Source: Dongia_A sp039808885 (lineage in GTDB: Bacteria > Pseudomonadota > Alphaproteobacteria > Dongiales > Dongiaceae). From it: DNA of 64,000 nucleotides. Below the pieces are notes generated by a model, which was given only the letters and a program-made list of their open reading frames with translations, had not been told where the DNA came from and searched no databases. Both the position numbers and the translations under genes were made by a program. Every line of letters begins with the position of its first letter. Position 1 is the first letter of the stretch. The stretch covers positions 62,001 through 126,000 of the forward strand of contig JBDHTX010000009.1 in the NCBI GenBank assembly GCA_039808885.1, given 5' to 3'. Below are positions 35,864-45,164 of the stretch, one piece after another.

Positions 35864-35958
35864 CCGGATGCGGGTGTCTGTAGCGCACGGGCCGCCGATC
35901 CTCCCTTCTCATTCCCCTCGGCCTTCGCTTTCGCCGCCGCGAGAGGAAGAGGGCTGAG

Positions 35959-36025
35959 GGGATTTTCGTGACGGGTTGGAGGCCGGGAGAGAGGCTTTCG
36001 GCCGCCCGTCGCGGAGAAAATCCCG
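35959..36025 (+). promoter_or_regulatory. structured leader of the parB-like gene, radC-RNA-like (copy B)
   Basis: Outer stem GGGATTTT (35959-35966) with AAAATCCC (36017-36024), just before the ATG; middle stem GACGGG (35970-35975) with CCCGTC (36005-36010); inner GGCCG/CGGCC stem around a GAGAGAGG loop. GCGGAG (36011-36016), the likely Shine-Dalgarno, is held in the internal loop. The outer stems of copies A and B differ in sequence but keep pairing, which is compensatory evidence for an RNA structure. Confidence 0.75.
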
Positions 36026-38161
36026 ATGGCTACTGCCGTTCAGAAGATCACCCTGTCGTCCTCGCGCGACATCCCCTTCAACAAGCTGGTGCTCAGCCAG
36101 TCGAACGTCCGGCGCGTGAAGGCCGGCGTCTCGATCGAAGAGCTGGCCGAGGACATCGCCCGGCGCGGCCTGCTTCAGGGCCTCAATGTCCGCCCCGTGC
36201 TCGACGCCGAAGGCAAGGAAACCGGCATGTTCGAGATCCCGGCCGGCGGCCGCCGCTATCGGGCGCTGGAACTGCTGGTCAAGCAGAAGCGCCTGGCGAA
36301 GACCGCGCCCGTGCCCTGTGTGGTGCGCGACGCCTCGGCCGGCATCCTCGCCGAGGACGATTCGCTCGCTGAAAACTGCCAGCGCGCCCCGCTTCATCCG
36401 CTCGACCAGTTTCGCGCTTTCCAGACCCTTCGCGAGAAGGGCCAGTCCGAAGAGGAGATTGCAGCCGCCTTCTTCGTGCCCGTCAACGTCGTCAAGCAGC
36501 GGCTGCGGCTCGCGTCCGTTTCGCCGGCGCTGCTCGAAACCTATGCCGAGGATGGCATGTCGCTCGAGCAGTTGATGGCCTTCACCGTCTCCCCCGACCA
36601 TAGCCGCCAGGAACAGGTCTGGGATGCACTCCGCAGTAGCTGGTCGAAGGAGCCCTATCAGATCCGCCGAATGCTGACGGAATCGACGGTGCGCGCCTCC
36701 GACAAGCGCGCCGTCTTCGTCGGGATCGACGCCTATGAGGCGGCAGGCGGCATCGTCCTGCGCGACCTGTTCCAGTCCGACGATGGCGGATGGCTCCAGG
36801 ACGCGGCACTGCTCGACCGGTTGGCTGCCGAGAAGTTGAAGGTCATGGCCGACGAGATCGCCAGTGAAGGCTGGAAGTGGATCGAGGTTGCCGTCAGCTT
36901 CCCCTATGGCGTGACCCATGGCCTGCGCGAGCTGGAAGGCACGCCGATCGATCGCACGACTGACGAACAGGCGACGCTCGATGCCCTGCGCGCCGAGTAT
37001 GACAAGCTCCAGGCCGAATATAAGGACGCGGACGAGCTGCCGGAAGAGGTCGATGAGCGCTTGGGCGAGATCGAGACCGCGACCGACGCCCTGGAAACCC
37101 GTCCCGTCCGCTACGATCCGGCCGACATCGCGCGCGCCGGCGTTTTCGTCAGCATCGATTCCGACGGCTCGCTGTTCGTCGACCGGGGCTATGTGAAGCC
37201 CGAGGACGAGGCTCCGGCCACCGATGGTGGCGAGGATGGTGACGGCGAGACGGCGGGCGATCCCGACGGGAACGGTTCCAGCCAGCGCACGATCATCAGC
37301 GTCGGCGGACAGCCCGTCGAGACGGATGACGAGGAGGAAGACGCCATCAAGCCCCTGCCGGACCGTCTCGTGATGGAATTGACCGCCGAGCGCACGCTGG
37401 CACTCAGGAACAAGCTTGCGGGCGACCCGGCAACCGCGTTCCTGGCCGTGCTGCACAAATTCTGCCGCGACGTCTTCTCGCGCTACAATTCCCACGGCGT
37501 CGCGATGGAAGTCGCGGTACGTGGCACGGTGTTTCAAGCGCAGTCGCCGGAACTGCGGGACACGCCCTATGCGCGTGCGATCGAGGCGCGCCACAAGGAT
37601 TGGGAAGCGCGTCTGCCGGCTGACGTCGCCGACCTCTGGGATGCGCTTGCCGCGCTCGCCGGCACCGAGCAGGCCGAACTGTTCGCCCATTGCGCATCGT
37701 TCGGCGTCAATGCGCTCTATGAGCGGGCCGACCGCTATGGTGGCGGCGCGATCTCCGCGCACGGGGTTCAGCTGCGCCTTGCCGAGGCCGATCACCTTGC
37801 CCGCGCGACCGACCTCGACATGGCCGTGGCGGGCTGGCGTCCGACCGTCGGCAATTATCTTGGCCGCGTCACCAAGGCGCGCATTCTCGAAGCCGTGCGC
37901 GAAGGCGCGGGCGAACGGGCTGCGCAGCTCATCGACCATCTGAAGAAGGGCGATATGGCGAAGGAAGCCGAGCGGCTGCTCGCCGACACCGGCTGGCTGC
38001 CCGAGCCGCTGCGCCTGGCCGGTGCCGAGCCGGCTCCTGACGTGGCGACGACGGAGGGAGAAACCGAGGCGTTGCCGGACTTCCTCGCCGGCGATGACGA
38101 CGAGGCTTCCACCAGCGCCGACGATGAGGATGACCCGGCCCGCATGATCGCAGCGGAATAG
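36026..38161 (+). CDS. large ParB/RepB/Spo0J-like DNA-binding protein
   Basis: 711 residues. The N-terminal ParB-like domain (about 10-130) has FNKLVLSQSNVRR, ELAEDIARRGLLQGLNVRPV, GGRRYRALELL and AENCQRAPLHPLDQFRAF, the last being a variant of the CTP-binding GERR/ENxQR region. A helix-turn-helix follows (KGQSEEEIAAAFFVPVNVVK). The long remainder is acidic with coiled-coil stretches (EYDKLQAEYKDADELPEEVD), unlike chromosomal ParB (~300 aa). ParB-like proteins of this length are common in alphaproteobacterial plasmids and ICEs. The ParA here lies 14 kb away beside its own small ParG-like partner, so this protein may act in regulation rather than segregation. Confidence 0.85.
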   Translation: MATAVQKITLSSSRDIPFNKLVLSQSNVRRVKAGVSIEELAEDIARRGLLQGLNVRPVLDAEGKETGMFEIPAGGRRYRALELLVKQKRLAKTAPVPCVVRDASAGILAEDDSLAENCQRAPLHPLDQFRAFQTLREKGQSEEEIAAAFFVPVNVVKQRLRLASVSPALLETYAEDGMSLEQLMAFTVSPDHSRQEQVWDALRSSWSKEPYQIRRMLTESTVRASDKRAVFVGIDAYEAAGGIVLRDLFQSDDGGWLQDAALLDRLAAEKLKVMADEIASEGWKWIEVAVSFPYGVTHGLRELEGTPIDRTTDEQATLDALRAEYDKLQAEYKDADELPEEVDERLGEIETATDALETRPVRYDPADIARAGVFVSIDSDGSLFVDRGYVKPEDEAPATDGGEDGDGETAGDPDGNGSSQRTIISVGGQPVETDDEEEDAIKPLPDRLVMELTAERTLALRNKLAGDPATAFLAVLHKFCRDVFSRYNSHGVAMEVAVRGTVFQAQSPELRDTPYARAIEARHKDWEARLPADVADLWDALAALAGTEQAELFAHCASFGVNALYERADRYGGGAISAHGVQLRLAEADHLARATDLDMAVAGWRPTVGNYLGRVTKARILEAVREGAGERAAQLIDHLKKGDMAKEAERLLADTGWLPEPLRLAGAEPAPDVATTEGETEALPDFLAGDDDEASTSADDEDDPARMIAAE

Positions 38162-38219
38162 CCGAACCAGGCGGGGCGGCCCCGGCCGCCTCGCATCCCT
38201 TCATCCCATCCGCTTATCC

Positions 38220-38272
38220 GAGCCCGGCCCTCCACAAGGGGGAACAGCCGGGCTCCTCTTGTTTCAGGAGCC
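38220..38272 (+). promoter_or_regulatory. leader with two mutually exclusive hairpins, one masking the Shine-Dalgarno
   Basis: Hairpin 1 pairs GAGCCCGGC (38220-38228) with GCCGGGCTC (38247-38255). Hairpin 2 pairs GGCTCCT (38251-38257) with AGGAGCC (38266-38272) and would bury the AGGAG ribosome binding site of the gene at 38277. They share 38251-38255, so only one can form. This is the classic arrangement of a translational switch or attenuator; the signal is unknown. Confidence 0.65.
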
Positions 38273-38276
38273 TCGC

Positions 38277-38705
38277 ATGGCCGACTATTTCACCCATTTC
38301 TCATACCTGCTCGATGTCGGCACGCCGCAGAACGCAGCCCGCGCGCTCGACCTTTACAACAGGCTGTCCGAAGACGGCGCGGCGGAAGACCCGCCGTCCG
38401 ACGGCTTCCTGCTTTCGATCCAACCCGAACATGGCGGCACCCAGCTCTGGATCCGCGATGACGTGGCCGGCGACCCGCAGCGCGTCATCGACTTCGTGCT
38501 GCTCTGCGCGAAGACCTTCGGCCTCACCGGTCGCTGGGGTTTCCAATACGCCAACACCTGCTCGCGTCCGCGCACCGATGCCTTCGGCGGCGGCGCGCAT
38601 GTGCTCGATCTCGGCGCCGGCCAGTCGGTCGCGTGGATCGGCACGCACGGATGGCTCGCCGACATGCTCGCGACGGGAGGGTCGGACGATGCCGAGGATC
38701 GTTGA
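38277..38705 (+). CDS. conserved ICE protein of unknown function, 142 aa
   Basis: Starts at ATG 38277 after AGGAG. Soluble protein with YFTHFSYLLDVGTPQNAARA, then PPSDGFLLSIQPEHGGTQLW, IRDDVAGDPQRVIDFVLLCA and WGFQYANTCSRPRTDAFGGG. No known catalytic motif. Homologues are typical residents of this type of ICE and plasmid, downstream of parB-like genes. It overlaps the next gene by 17 nt. Confidence 0.75.
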   Translation: MADYFTHFSYLLDVGTPQNAARALDLYNRLSEDGAAEDPPSDGFLLSIQPEHGGTQLWIRDDVAGDPQRVIDFVLLCAKTFGLTGRWGFQYANTCSRPRTDAFGGGAHVLDLGAGQSVAWIGTHGWLADMLATGGSDDAEDR

Positions 38706-39333
38706 AACCACCGTCTATCAACTCGGCGAGCTGTCCGTGGAGGCGCAGGAGAAGGCGCGCGCCTGGTTCCGCGAAAGCATGGACACCGATGGTTGGTCCG
38801 AATTCGTCTACGAGGAATTCGAGGCGATCTGCGCCATTCTCGGGGTGCGGCTCAAGACCCGCGCCGTCCGACTCCATGGCGGCGGCACGCGGCAGAAGCC
38901 GTGCGTCTATTTTCGCGGTTTCTGGTCGCAGGGCGATGGCGCCTGCTTCGAGGCCTTCTATTCCCATGTGAAAGGCGCCGCTCACAAGATCAGGGCGCAC
39001 GCGCCGCAAGATGGCGAGCTTCACCGGATAGCGGACGCCTTGCAGGCGGTCCAGAAGCGGAACTTCTATCAGCTTCGCGCCGATGCCAGCCATCGCGGCC
39101 ACTACTATCACGAATACTGCATGGCGATCTCGGTCGAGCGCGATAGTCCGACCTGCCAGGACATGACCGCCGATGCGGAGGAGGCCGTGACGGAGGCGCT
39201 GCGCGATCTCGCCCGCTGGCTCTACCGCCAGCTCGAACGGGAATATGAGTATCAGACATCGGACGCCGTGGTCGACGAGGCGATCATCGCCAACGGTTAC
39301 ACCTTCACCAATTCCGGGCGCCGCTTCGGCTAA
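38689..39333 (+). CDS. conserved ICE protein of unknown function, 214 aa
   Basis: Starts at ATG 38689 inside the end of the previous gene. The N-terminus reads MPRIVETTVYQLGELSVEAQ, then EKARAWFRESMDTDGWSEFV and FEAICAILGVRL. This start (VYQLxELSxxAKxKA) is shared by phage and ICE proteins often labelled as antitoxins of stability systems, but I see no evidence of toxin pairing here. Middle: YFRGFWSQGDGACFEAFYSH. Role unknown. Confidence 0.75.
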   Translation: MPRIVETTVYQLGELSVEAQEKARAWFRESMDTDGWSEFVYEEFEAICAILGVRLKTRAVRLHGGGTRQKPCVYFRGFWSQGDGACFEAFYSHVKGAAHKIRAHAPQDGELHRIADALQAVQKRNFYQLRADASHRGHYYHEYCMAISVERDSPTCQDMTADAEEAVTEALRDLARWLYRQLEREYEYQTSDAVVDEAIIANGYTFTNSGRRFG

Positions 39334-39380
39334 GCGCCAAGGGTCCATCATCGGTCCGTTCAGAGGAAGAGGTCGGCCGG

Positions 39381-39456
39381 GACGGGTTTGAGCCGGTGCG
39401 GTCGAGAGAGAGCGCCAGCCGGTTCATCCCGTCCCGCTCTCCTCGAGGTTCCCTCC
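39381..39456 (+). promoter_or_regulatory. structured leader of the strawberry-notch gene, radC-RNA-like (copy C)
   Basis: GACGGG (39381-39386) pairs with CCCGTC (39428-39433); GAGCCGG (39390-39396) pairs with CCGGTTC (39419-39425); the apical region holds GAGAGAGAG (39404-39412). It starts GACGGGTTTGAG, close to copies A and B, but the apical arm is longer and the sequence between CCCGTC and the ATG differs. Confidence 0.6.
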
Positions 39457-42400
39457 ATGACCACTGTCTCCGCTTCCGCGGTCGCCCTTGCGGCCACGTC
39501 TATCCCGCTCGCCCCTGTCACCGATCCGGCCGCTCGCATGGCCGAGGCGGCGCGGCTTCTTCTCCCCCATCTCGAACGCGGCCAGCGCATCGACGCGGGC
39601 GTCCTGCGCACCGCCATGGAGGCGGCCTTCGGCGCCTCCGATGCGACCGGCACGTGGGACTGGAAGATCGCCTATGACGCCTGCGAGGCGGCGACCGCGC
39701 TGTTCCTGCGCAAATACGGAAAGGCGCTTTCCCGCAAAGCCGGCTCTCCGGTTGCCATGCTGCCGATGCTGGCGAAGATCGCCGGCCTCCTTCCCACCCA
39801 TACGCGCCGTTCGGCCGAGAGCGAGACCTTCCAGCAATTTTCCACTCCGATCCCGCTCGGCCTCGCAGCTGCGACCGCCGCGTCGGTCACCGCCGCCGAC
39901 TGCGTGCTGGAGCCCTCTGCCGGCACCGGCCTGCTCGCCATCCTGGCTGAAATCGCGGGCGGATCGCTGGTCCTGAACGAGCTGGCCGAGACCCGTGCCG
40001 GTCTCCTCTCCCGCCTCTTTCCGGCCATTCCCGTCAGCCGCTTCGACGCCGCGCAGATCGACGATCATCTCGACGCGGCCGTCATGCCGTCCGTCGTGCT
40101 GATGAACCCGCCATTCTCGGCGATGGCGAACGTCTCGGGCCGGATGGCCGACGCCGCCTATCGTCATGTCGCCTCGGCACTGGCGCGCCTGGCCGACGGC
40201 GGGCGGCTGGTCGCGATCACTGGCGCGAACTTTTCTCCCGACAACCCGGCCTGGGTGGCGGCGTTCACCCGCCTGCAGACGCGCGGGCGTGTGGTGTTCA
40301 CCGCCGCAATCGATGGCTCGGTCTATGCGAGGCACGGCACCACCATCGACACGCGCCTGACCGTCATCGACAAGCTGCCTGCCGATGATCCGGCGGTGTT
40401 CCCGGTCTCGCCGGGCGTCGCGCCCGACGTCACGACGCTGCTCGGCTGGATCGACACGCATGTTCCGGTACGGCTGCCGGTCGCCGTTTCCGCAGGCGTT
40501 TCCGTCATTCCCGCCGTCACGCACACCACCGCGCCGCGCTTCGTTCGGGGATATGCCACACGGCCATCCACTCCCGTTCCGGCCAACCTCGCCGAGCCCG
40601 ATGCGGTCGAACTCGATTATGAGACGGTGGACTGGACGCCGCCCGAGGGCGCCCGCCTGACGGACGCGATCTATGAGGAATACGCTCTTCAGTCGATCCG
40701 TATTCCCGGCTCTCAGGCACATCCCACCAAGCTGGTGCAATCGGCGGCCATGGCCTCGGTCGCGCCGCCTAAGCCGAGCTATCGGCCGCGCCTGCCGGCC
40801 AACATCGTCACCGACGGCCTGCTGTCGGACGCCCAGCTCGAGACGGTGATCTATGCGGGCGAGGCCCATGGCGAATTCCTCGCCGGGTCCTGGACCGTGG
40901 ACGAGACCTTCGACATGGTCTCGGCCGCGCGTGACGATGCGCCGAATGCCGTGCGATTCCGGCGCGGCTTCATGCTCGGCGACGGGACCGGCGCGGGCAA
41001 GGGCCGCCAGTCGGCCGGCATCATCCTCGACAACTGGATGCAAGGGCGTCGCAAGGCGATCTGGATCTCCAAGGCCGATCTCATCGAGGACGCGCGCCGC
41101 GACTGGTCGGCGCTCGGCATGGAGCGGCTGCTGGTGACGCCGCTGTCCCGCTTCCCGCAGGGCAAGCCCATCACGCTCCAGGAAGGCGTCCTATTCACCA
41201 CCTATTCCACGCTGCGGTCCGACGAGCGCGGCGAGAAGCTTTCGCGGGTCCAGCAGATCGTCGAATGGTTGGGCGCCGACTTCGACGGAGTGATCATTTT
41301 CGACGAAAGCCACGCCATGCAGAATGCCGCTGGCAGCAAGGGCGACCGCGGCGAGCAGGCCGCCTCCCAGCAGGGACGTGCAGGCCTTCGCCTCCAGCAC
41401 GCGCTGCCCAATGCCCGTGTGGTCTATGTGTCCGCCACGGGCGCAACCACCGTCCACAATCTCGCCTACGCGCAACGGCTCGGCCTCTGGGGCGGCGAGG
41501 ATTTCCCCTTCACGACCCGGGCCGAGTTCGTCGAGGCGATCGAGGCCGGCGGCGTGGCGGCAATGGAAGTTCTGGCGCGCGACCTCAAGGCGCTCGGTCT
41601 CTACACGGCCCGGTCGCTCTCTTATGACGGCATCGAATATGAGTTGGTCGAGCACCAGCTCACGCCGGAGCAGACCCGCATCTATGACGCCTATGCCGGG
41701 GCTTTCGCCATCATCCACAACCATCTCGATGCGGCGATGCAGGCCGCCAACATCACCGGCGAGCATGGCACGCTGAACCGGCAGGCGAAGTCGGCGGCGC
41801 GCTCGGCCTTCGAATCCACCAAGCAGCGCTTCTTTGGCCATCTGCTGACCTCGATGAAGACGCCGACGCTGATCCGCTCGATCGAGCGCGATCTCGAACA
41901 AGGTCACGCCGCGGTCATCCAGATCGTCTCGACCGGCGAGGCGCTGATGGAACGGCGCCTTGCGGAAATTCCGACCGAGGAATGGAACGACGTCCGCGTC
42001 GACATCACGCCTCGCGAATATGTCCTGTCGTACCTGCAACACAGCTTCCCGGTGCAGCTCTACGAACCCTTCACCGACAGCGAGGGCAACCTGTCTTCCC
42101 GGCCGGTTTTCCGTGACGGCCAGCCGGTCGAAAGCCGCGAGGCCGTCGCCCGCCGCGATCGCCTGATCGAGAAGCTCGCCTCCTTGCCGCCCGTTCCCGG
42201 CGCGCTTGATCAGGTCGTTCAGCATTTCGGCACCGACACGGTGGCGGAAGTCACCGGCCGCTCCCGCCGTATCGTGCGCAAGACCGGCGCAAACGGGATC
42301 GACCGTCTGATGGTCGAAAATCGCGCCGCCTCGGCCTCGCTCGCCGATGTAGCCGCCTTCATGGACGACCAGAAGCGTGTGCTCGTCTTCTCCGACGCGG

Positions 42401-43812
42401 GCGGGACGGGCCGCAGCTACCACGCCGAATTGTCGGCAAGGAACCAGCGGCTGCGGGTCCACTATCTGCTGGAATCCGGCTGGAAGGCCGACGCCGCCAT
42501 CCAGGGCCTGGGTCGGACCAACCGCACCAACCAGGTGCAGCCGCCGCTCTTCCGGCCGATCGCCACCGACGTGAAGGCCGAAAAGCGCTTCCTGTCGACG
42601 ATCGCGCGGCGGCTCGATACCCTTGGCGCGATCACACGCGGCCAACGCCAGACCGGTGGCCAGGGCCTGTTCCGGCCCGAGGACAATCTGGAAAGTCCCT
42701 ATGCGCGCGACGCGCTGCGGCAGCTCTACCTGCTGTTGGCGCGCGGCAAGGTCGAGGGCTGCTCGCTCCAGATGTTCGAGGAAGCCACCGGCCTCTCGCT
42801 CATGGACGATGGCGGCCTGAAGGACGAGCTGCCGCCGATCACCACCTTTCTCAACCGGCTGCTGGCGCTGACCATCGACCTGCAGGGCGTGCTGTTCACG
42901 GCGTTCGAGCAGCTTCTGAATGCCAGGATCGAAGGCGCCATTGCATCGGGCATCTATGACATGGGGCTGGAGACGCTCAAGGCCGAGAGCTTCGTCGTCA
43001 CCGACCGGCGCACCATCCACGTCCATCCCGGCACCGGCGCGGAAACCCGCCTGCTGACCATCACCCAGCGCGAACGCAACCGGCCGGTCACACTCGACCA
43101 GGCCCTTGCCCATCTCTTGGATCGTCGCGCCGTGCTGCTCGTCAACGAGCGTTCGGGCCGCGCGGCCGTTCGGATCCCGACCAGCAGCGTGATGCTCGAC
43201 GATGGCGAGATCGAACGGCGTGTCCGCCTGATCCGACCGATGGAGGCCCAAAATGTCCCGGTGAGGATGATGGGCGAGACGCACTGGATCGAGGCCGACG
43301 AAGGCACGTTCGCCACGGCATGGAACACCGAGCTGGCCGAGATTCCGGAATTCTCCGACAGCACCATCCATGTCGTCTCCGGGCTGCTGTTACCGATCTG
43401 GAAGCGCCTGCCGAACGAGTCGACGCGGGTCTATCGGCTTCAGACCGATGACGGCGAGCGCATCGTCGGCCGCCGGGTTTCACCGGCATGGGTGGCGGAA
43501 GCGACCGCCACCGGCGCCACGACGCTGACGCCGGACGATGCCTTCGCGGCCCTGATCGACGGCCGGACGATCCTCGACCTTGCCGAAGGACTTCAATTGC
43601 GCCGGGTCCGCGTCATGGGCGCCCATCGCATCGAGCTGTCGGGCTTCACCGACACCATGCGTGACCGGCTCCGCGCATACGGCCTGTTCCACGAGATCAT
43701 TTCGTGGAAGCTGCGCATGTTCGTACCGACTGATGCGAGCGGCGCCAGTGTGCTGGCGAAGGTGCTGGAGCGCTACCCGGTCGAGCGCGTCTCCGAACGG
43801 GAGGCTGCGTAA
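39457..43812 (+). CDS. strawberry-notch-type helicase with methylase-like N-terminus
   Basis: 1451 residues from ATG 39457, the first start after the leader. Residues about 100-330 resemble a SAM-dependent DNA methylase: QFSTPIPLGLAAATAASVTA, LEPSAGTGLLAI and VLMNPPFSAM (NPPF, Asn217). The middle is a superfamily 2 ATPase: Walker A DGTGAGKGRQ (Lys515) and DESH (616-619). The strawberry-notch helicase C region follows (FSDAGGTGRSYHAELS, AIQGLGRTNRTNQVQPPLFR, a characteristic Sno signature). These giant proteins are frequent on phages, plasmids and ICEs, where they may protect or process the element's DNA. The substrate is unknown. Confidence 0.88.
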   Translation: MTTVSASAVALAATSIPLAPVTDPAARMAEAARLLLPHLERGQRIDAGVLRTAMEAAFGASDATGTWDWKIAYDACEAATALFLRKYGKALSRKAGSPVAMLPMLAKIAGLLPTHTRRSAESETFQQFSTPIPLGLAAATAASVTAADCVLEPSAGTGLLAILAEIAGGSLVLNELAETRAGLLSRLFPAIPVSRFDAAQIDDHLDAAVMPSVVLMNPPFSAMANVSGRMADAAYRHVASALARLADGGRLVAITGANFSPDNPAWVAAFTRLQTRGRVVFTAAIDGSVYARHGTTIDTRLTVIDKLPADDPAVFPVSPGVAPDVTTLLGWIDTHVPVRLPVAVSAGVSVIPAVTHTTAPRFVRGYATRPSTPVPANLAEPDAVELDYETVDWTPPEGARLTDAIYEEYALQSIRIPGSQAHPTKLVQSAAMASVAPPKPSYRPRLPANIVTDGLLSDAQLETVIYAGEAHGEFLAGSWTVDETFDMVSAARDDAPNAVRFRRGFMLGDGTGAGKGRQSAGIILDNWMQGRRKAIWISKADLIEDARRDWSALGMERLLVTPLSRFPQGKPITLQEGVLFTTYSTLRSDERGEKLSRVQQIVEWLGADFDGVIIFDESHAMQNAAGSKGDRGEQAASQQGRAGLRLQHALPNARVVYVSATGATTVHNLAYAQRLGLWGGEDFPFTTRAEFVEAIEAGGVAAMEVLARDLKALGLYTARSLSYDGIEYELVEHQLTPEQTRIYDAYAGAFAIIHNHLDAAMQAANITGEHGTLNRQAKSAARSAFESTKQRFFGHLLTSMKTPTLIRSIERDLEQGHAAVIQIVSTGEALMERRLAEIPTEEWNDVRVDITPREYVLSYLQHSFPVQLYEPFTDSEGNLSSRPVFRDGQPVESREAVARRDRLIEKLASLPPVPGALDQVVQHFGTDTVAEVTGRSRRIVRKTGANGIDRLMVENRAASASLADVAAFMDDQKRVLVFSDAGGTGRSYHAELSARNQRLRVHYLLESGWKADAAIQGLGRTNRTNQVQPPLFRPIATDVKAEKRFLSTIARRLDTLGAITRGQRQTGGQGLFRPEDNLESPYARDALRQLYLLLARGKVEGCSLQMFEEATGLSLMDDGGLKDELPPITTFLNRLLALTIDLQGVLFTAFEQLLNARIEGAIASGIYDMGLETLKAESFVVTDRRTIHVHPGTGAETRLLTITQRERNRPVTLDQALAHLLDRRAVLLVNERSGRAAVRIPTSSVMLDDGEIERRVRLIRPMEAQNVPVRMMGETHWIEADEGTFATAWNTELAEIPEFSDSTIHVVSGLLLPIWKRLPNESTRVYRLQTDDGERIVGRRVSPAWVAEATATGATTLTPDDAFAALIDGRTILDLAEGLQLRRVRVMGAHRIELSGFTDTMRDRLRAYGLFHEIISWKLRMFVPTDASGASVLAKVLERYPVERVSEREAA

Positions 43813-44856
43813 ATGGCTCGCCACGACGCATCCGAACTGGCGCGACGACTTGCCCGCCAGGCCGAGGCGGTGTGCCGGCACTATCTGCCCGCCGGTCATC
43901 GCGAGGGCCGCTACTGGCTGGTCGGCGATGTTCGCAACACGCCCGGCCGCTCCATGTTCGTCCGACTCACCGGGCCGGAGTCCGGCAAGGGCGCGGCGGG
44001 GAAATGGACGGATGCCGCAAGCGCGGAACATGGCGACCTGCTCGACGTCATTCGAGAAAGCTGCGGTCTCACCGATTTCAGGCAAGTCGCCGACGAGGCT
44101 CGGGCCTTTCTGAGCCTGCCGCGTCCCGAATCCGAACCGGATCGTCAACGGCGGCCAACGGCGACGCCCACCGGATCGTCGGAGGCCGCGCGACGGCTCT
44201 TCGCCATGTCGCAGCCGATTACGGGCACAGTCGCAGAAGCGTACTTACGGAAACGCGGCATCACGGCTTTGCACGGAACCGGATCACTCCGCTTCCACCC
44301 GCACTGCTATTATCGGCCCGACGAGTATTCGCCGACCGAGACTTGGCCGGCGATGATCGCCTCCGTCACCGACCTCTCAGGCCGGATCACCGGAGCGCAT
44401 CGCACCTGGCTTTCTCCCGATGGCGACGGCAAGGCGCCGATCGACACGCCGAGGCGGGCGATGGGCGACCTTCTCGGCCATGCGGTCCGGTTCGGCGTGA
44501 CGCAGGACGTGATGGCGGCAGGTGAAGGCATCGAGACCATGCTGTCGCTCAGATGCGTCCTGCCGACCATGCCGATGGTGGCCGCGCTCTCGGCCGCCCA
44601 TCTCTCCGCCATCCTCTTTCCGGACATCCTGCGCCGGCTCTACATCGCGCGCGACGACGATCCGGCAGGCGACGGCGCGATGGCGGCATTGATCGACCGG
44701 GCCGAACAGGCCGGGATCGAGGCGATCGTGCTGTCGCCGGCGCTCGGGGACTTCAACGAGGATCTGTGGATGCTCGGCATCGATGCGCTGCGGGCAGGAA
44801 TCCGCGTCCAGATCGCGCCGCAGGACGTCGCCCGCTTCATGGAGCTGGCAGCGTAG
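43813..44856 (+). CDS. Toprim-domain, primase-like protein
   Basis: 347 residues, starting directly after the strawberry-notch stop. N-terminal zinc-finger-like/primase-associated segment (HYLPAGHREGRYWLVGDVRN, GKWTDAASAEHGDLLDVI), a middle domain (AYLRKRGITALHGTGSLRFH), and a C-terminal Toprim fold: Glu in VMAAGEGIETMLSL and Asp pair in RLYIARDDDPAGDGAM. Such proteins are thought to help make primers for the transferred strand or to act in element replication. It probably works with the helicase encoded just upstream. Confidence 0.85.
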   Translation: MARHDASELARRLARQAEAVCRHYLPAGHREGRYWLVGDVRNTPGRSMFVRLTGPESGKGAAGKWTDAASAEHGDLLDVIRESCGLTDFRQVADEARAFLSLPRPESEPDRQRRPTATPTGSSEAARRLFAMSQPITGTVAEAYLRKRGITALHGTGSLRFHPHCYYRPDEYSPTETWPAMIASVTDLSGRITGAHRTWLSPDGDGKAPIDTPRRAMGDLLGHAVRFGVTQDVMAAGEGIETMLSLRCVLPTMPMVAALSAAHLSAILFPDILRRLYIARDDDPAGDGAMAALIDRAEQAGIEAIVLSPALGDFNEDLWMLGIDALRAGIRVQIAPQDVARFMELAA

Positions 44857-45164
44857 CCGGAATGGGATGCGGAAAGCGGTTCGTCGTCAGCTGCATCGCC
44901 GGATGCCCATCTCTCGCAAAAGGACCGCGCCTCGGCCTTCGAGAGGGCGATCGGCCGTCAAGCGGTCCGGCCGGGCAACCTTGTGGCCGACTATTTTCCG
45001 GCGGCCCTTCGGGCCTTTCCATCGCGAACCAAAATAGTCGGCCCCTTCGGCCCTCCGCTCACGCTTCGGCCCTGCGCTGTCGCTCCGGGTGCCAGTCCGG
45101 CCCGCCCGACGGCTTCGTCGCCATGAAGGCCGCGACGGTCGCGGTCCAACCGACGGAGCATCCC
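44857..45164 (+). promoter_or_regulatory. intergenic leader with a 13-bp inverted repeat
   Basis: About 300 bp without a protein frame. GGCCGACTATTTT (44985-44997) is perfectly repeated inverted as AAAATAGTCGGCC (45031-45043), enclosing a smaller hairpin GGCCC-TTC-GGGCC (45003-45015). After it are several copies of CCTTCGGCC-like words. This is far more structured than random intergenic DNA and probably forms an RNA or operator controlling the DUF2493 gene. Confidence 0.6.

Noticed and set aside
41191..43371. 726-codon minus-strand frame inside the strawberry-notch gene
   Set aside because: Antisense shadow of a gene with helicase motifs on the plus strand.
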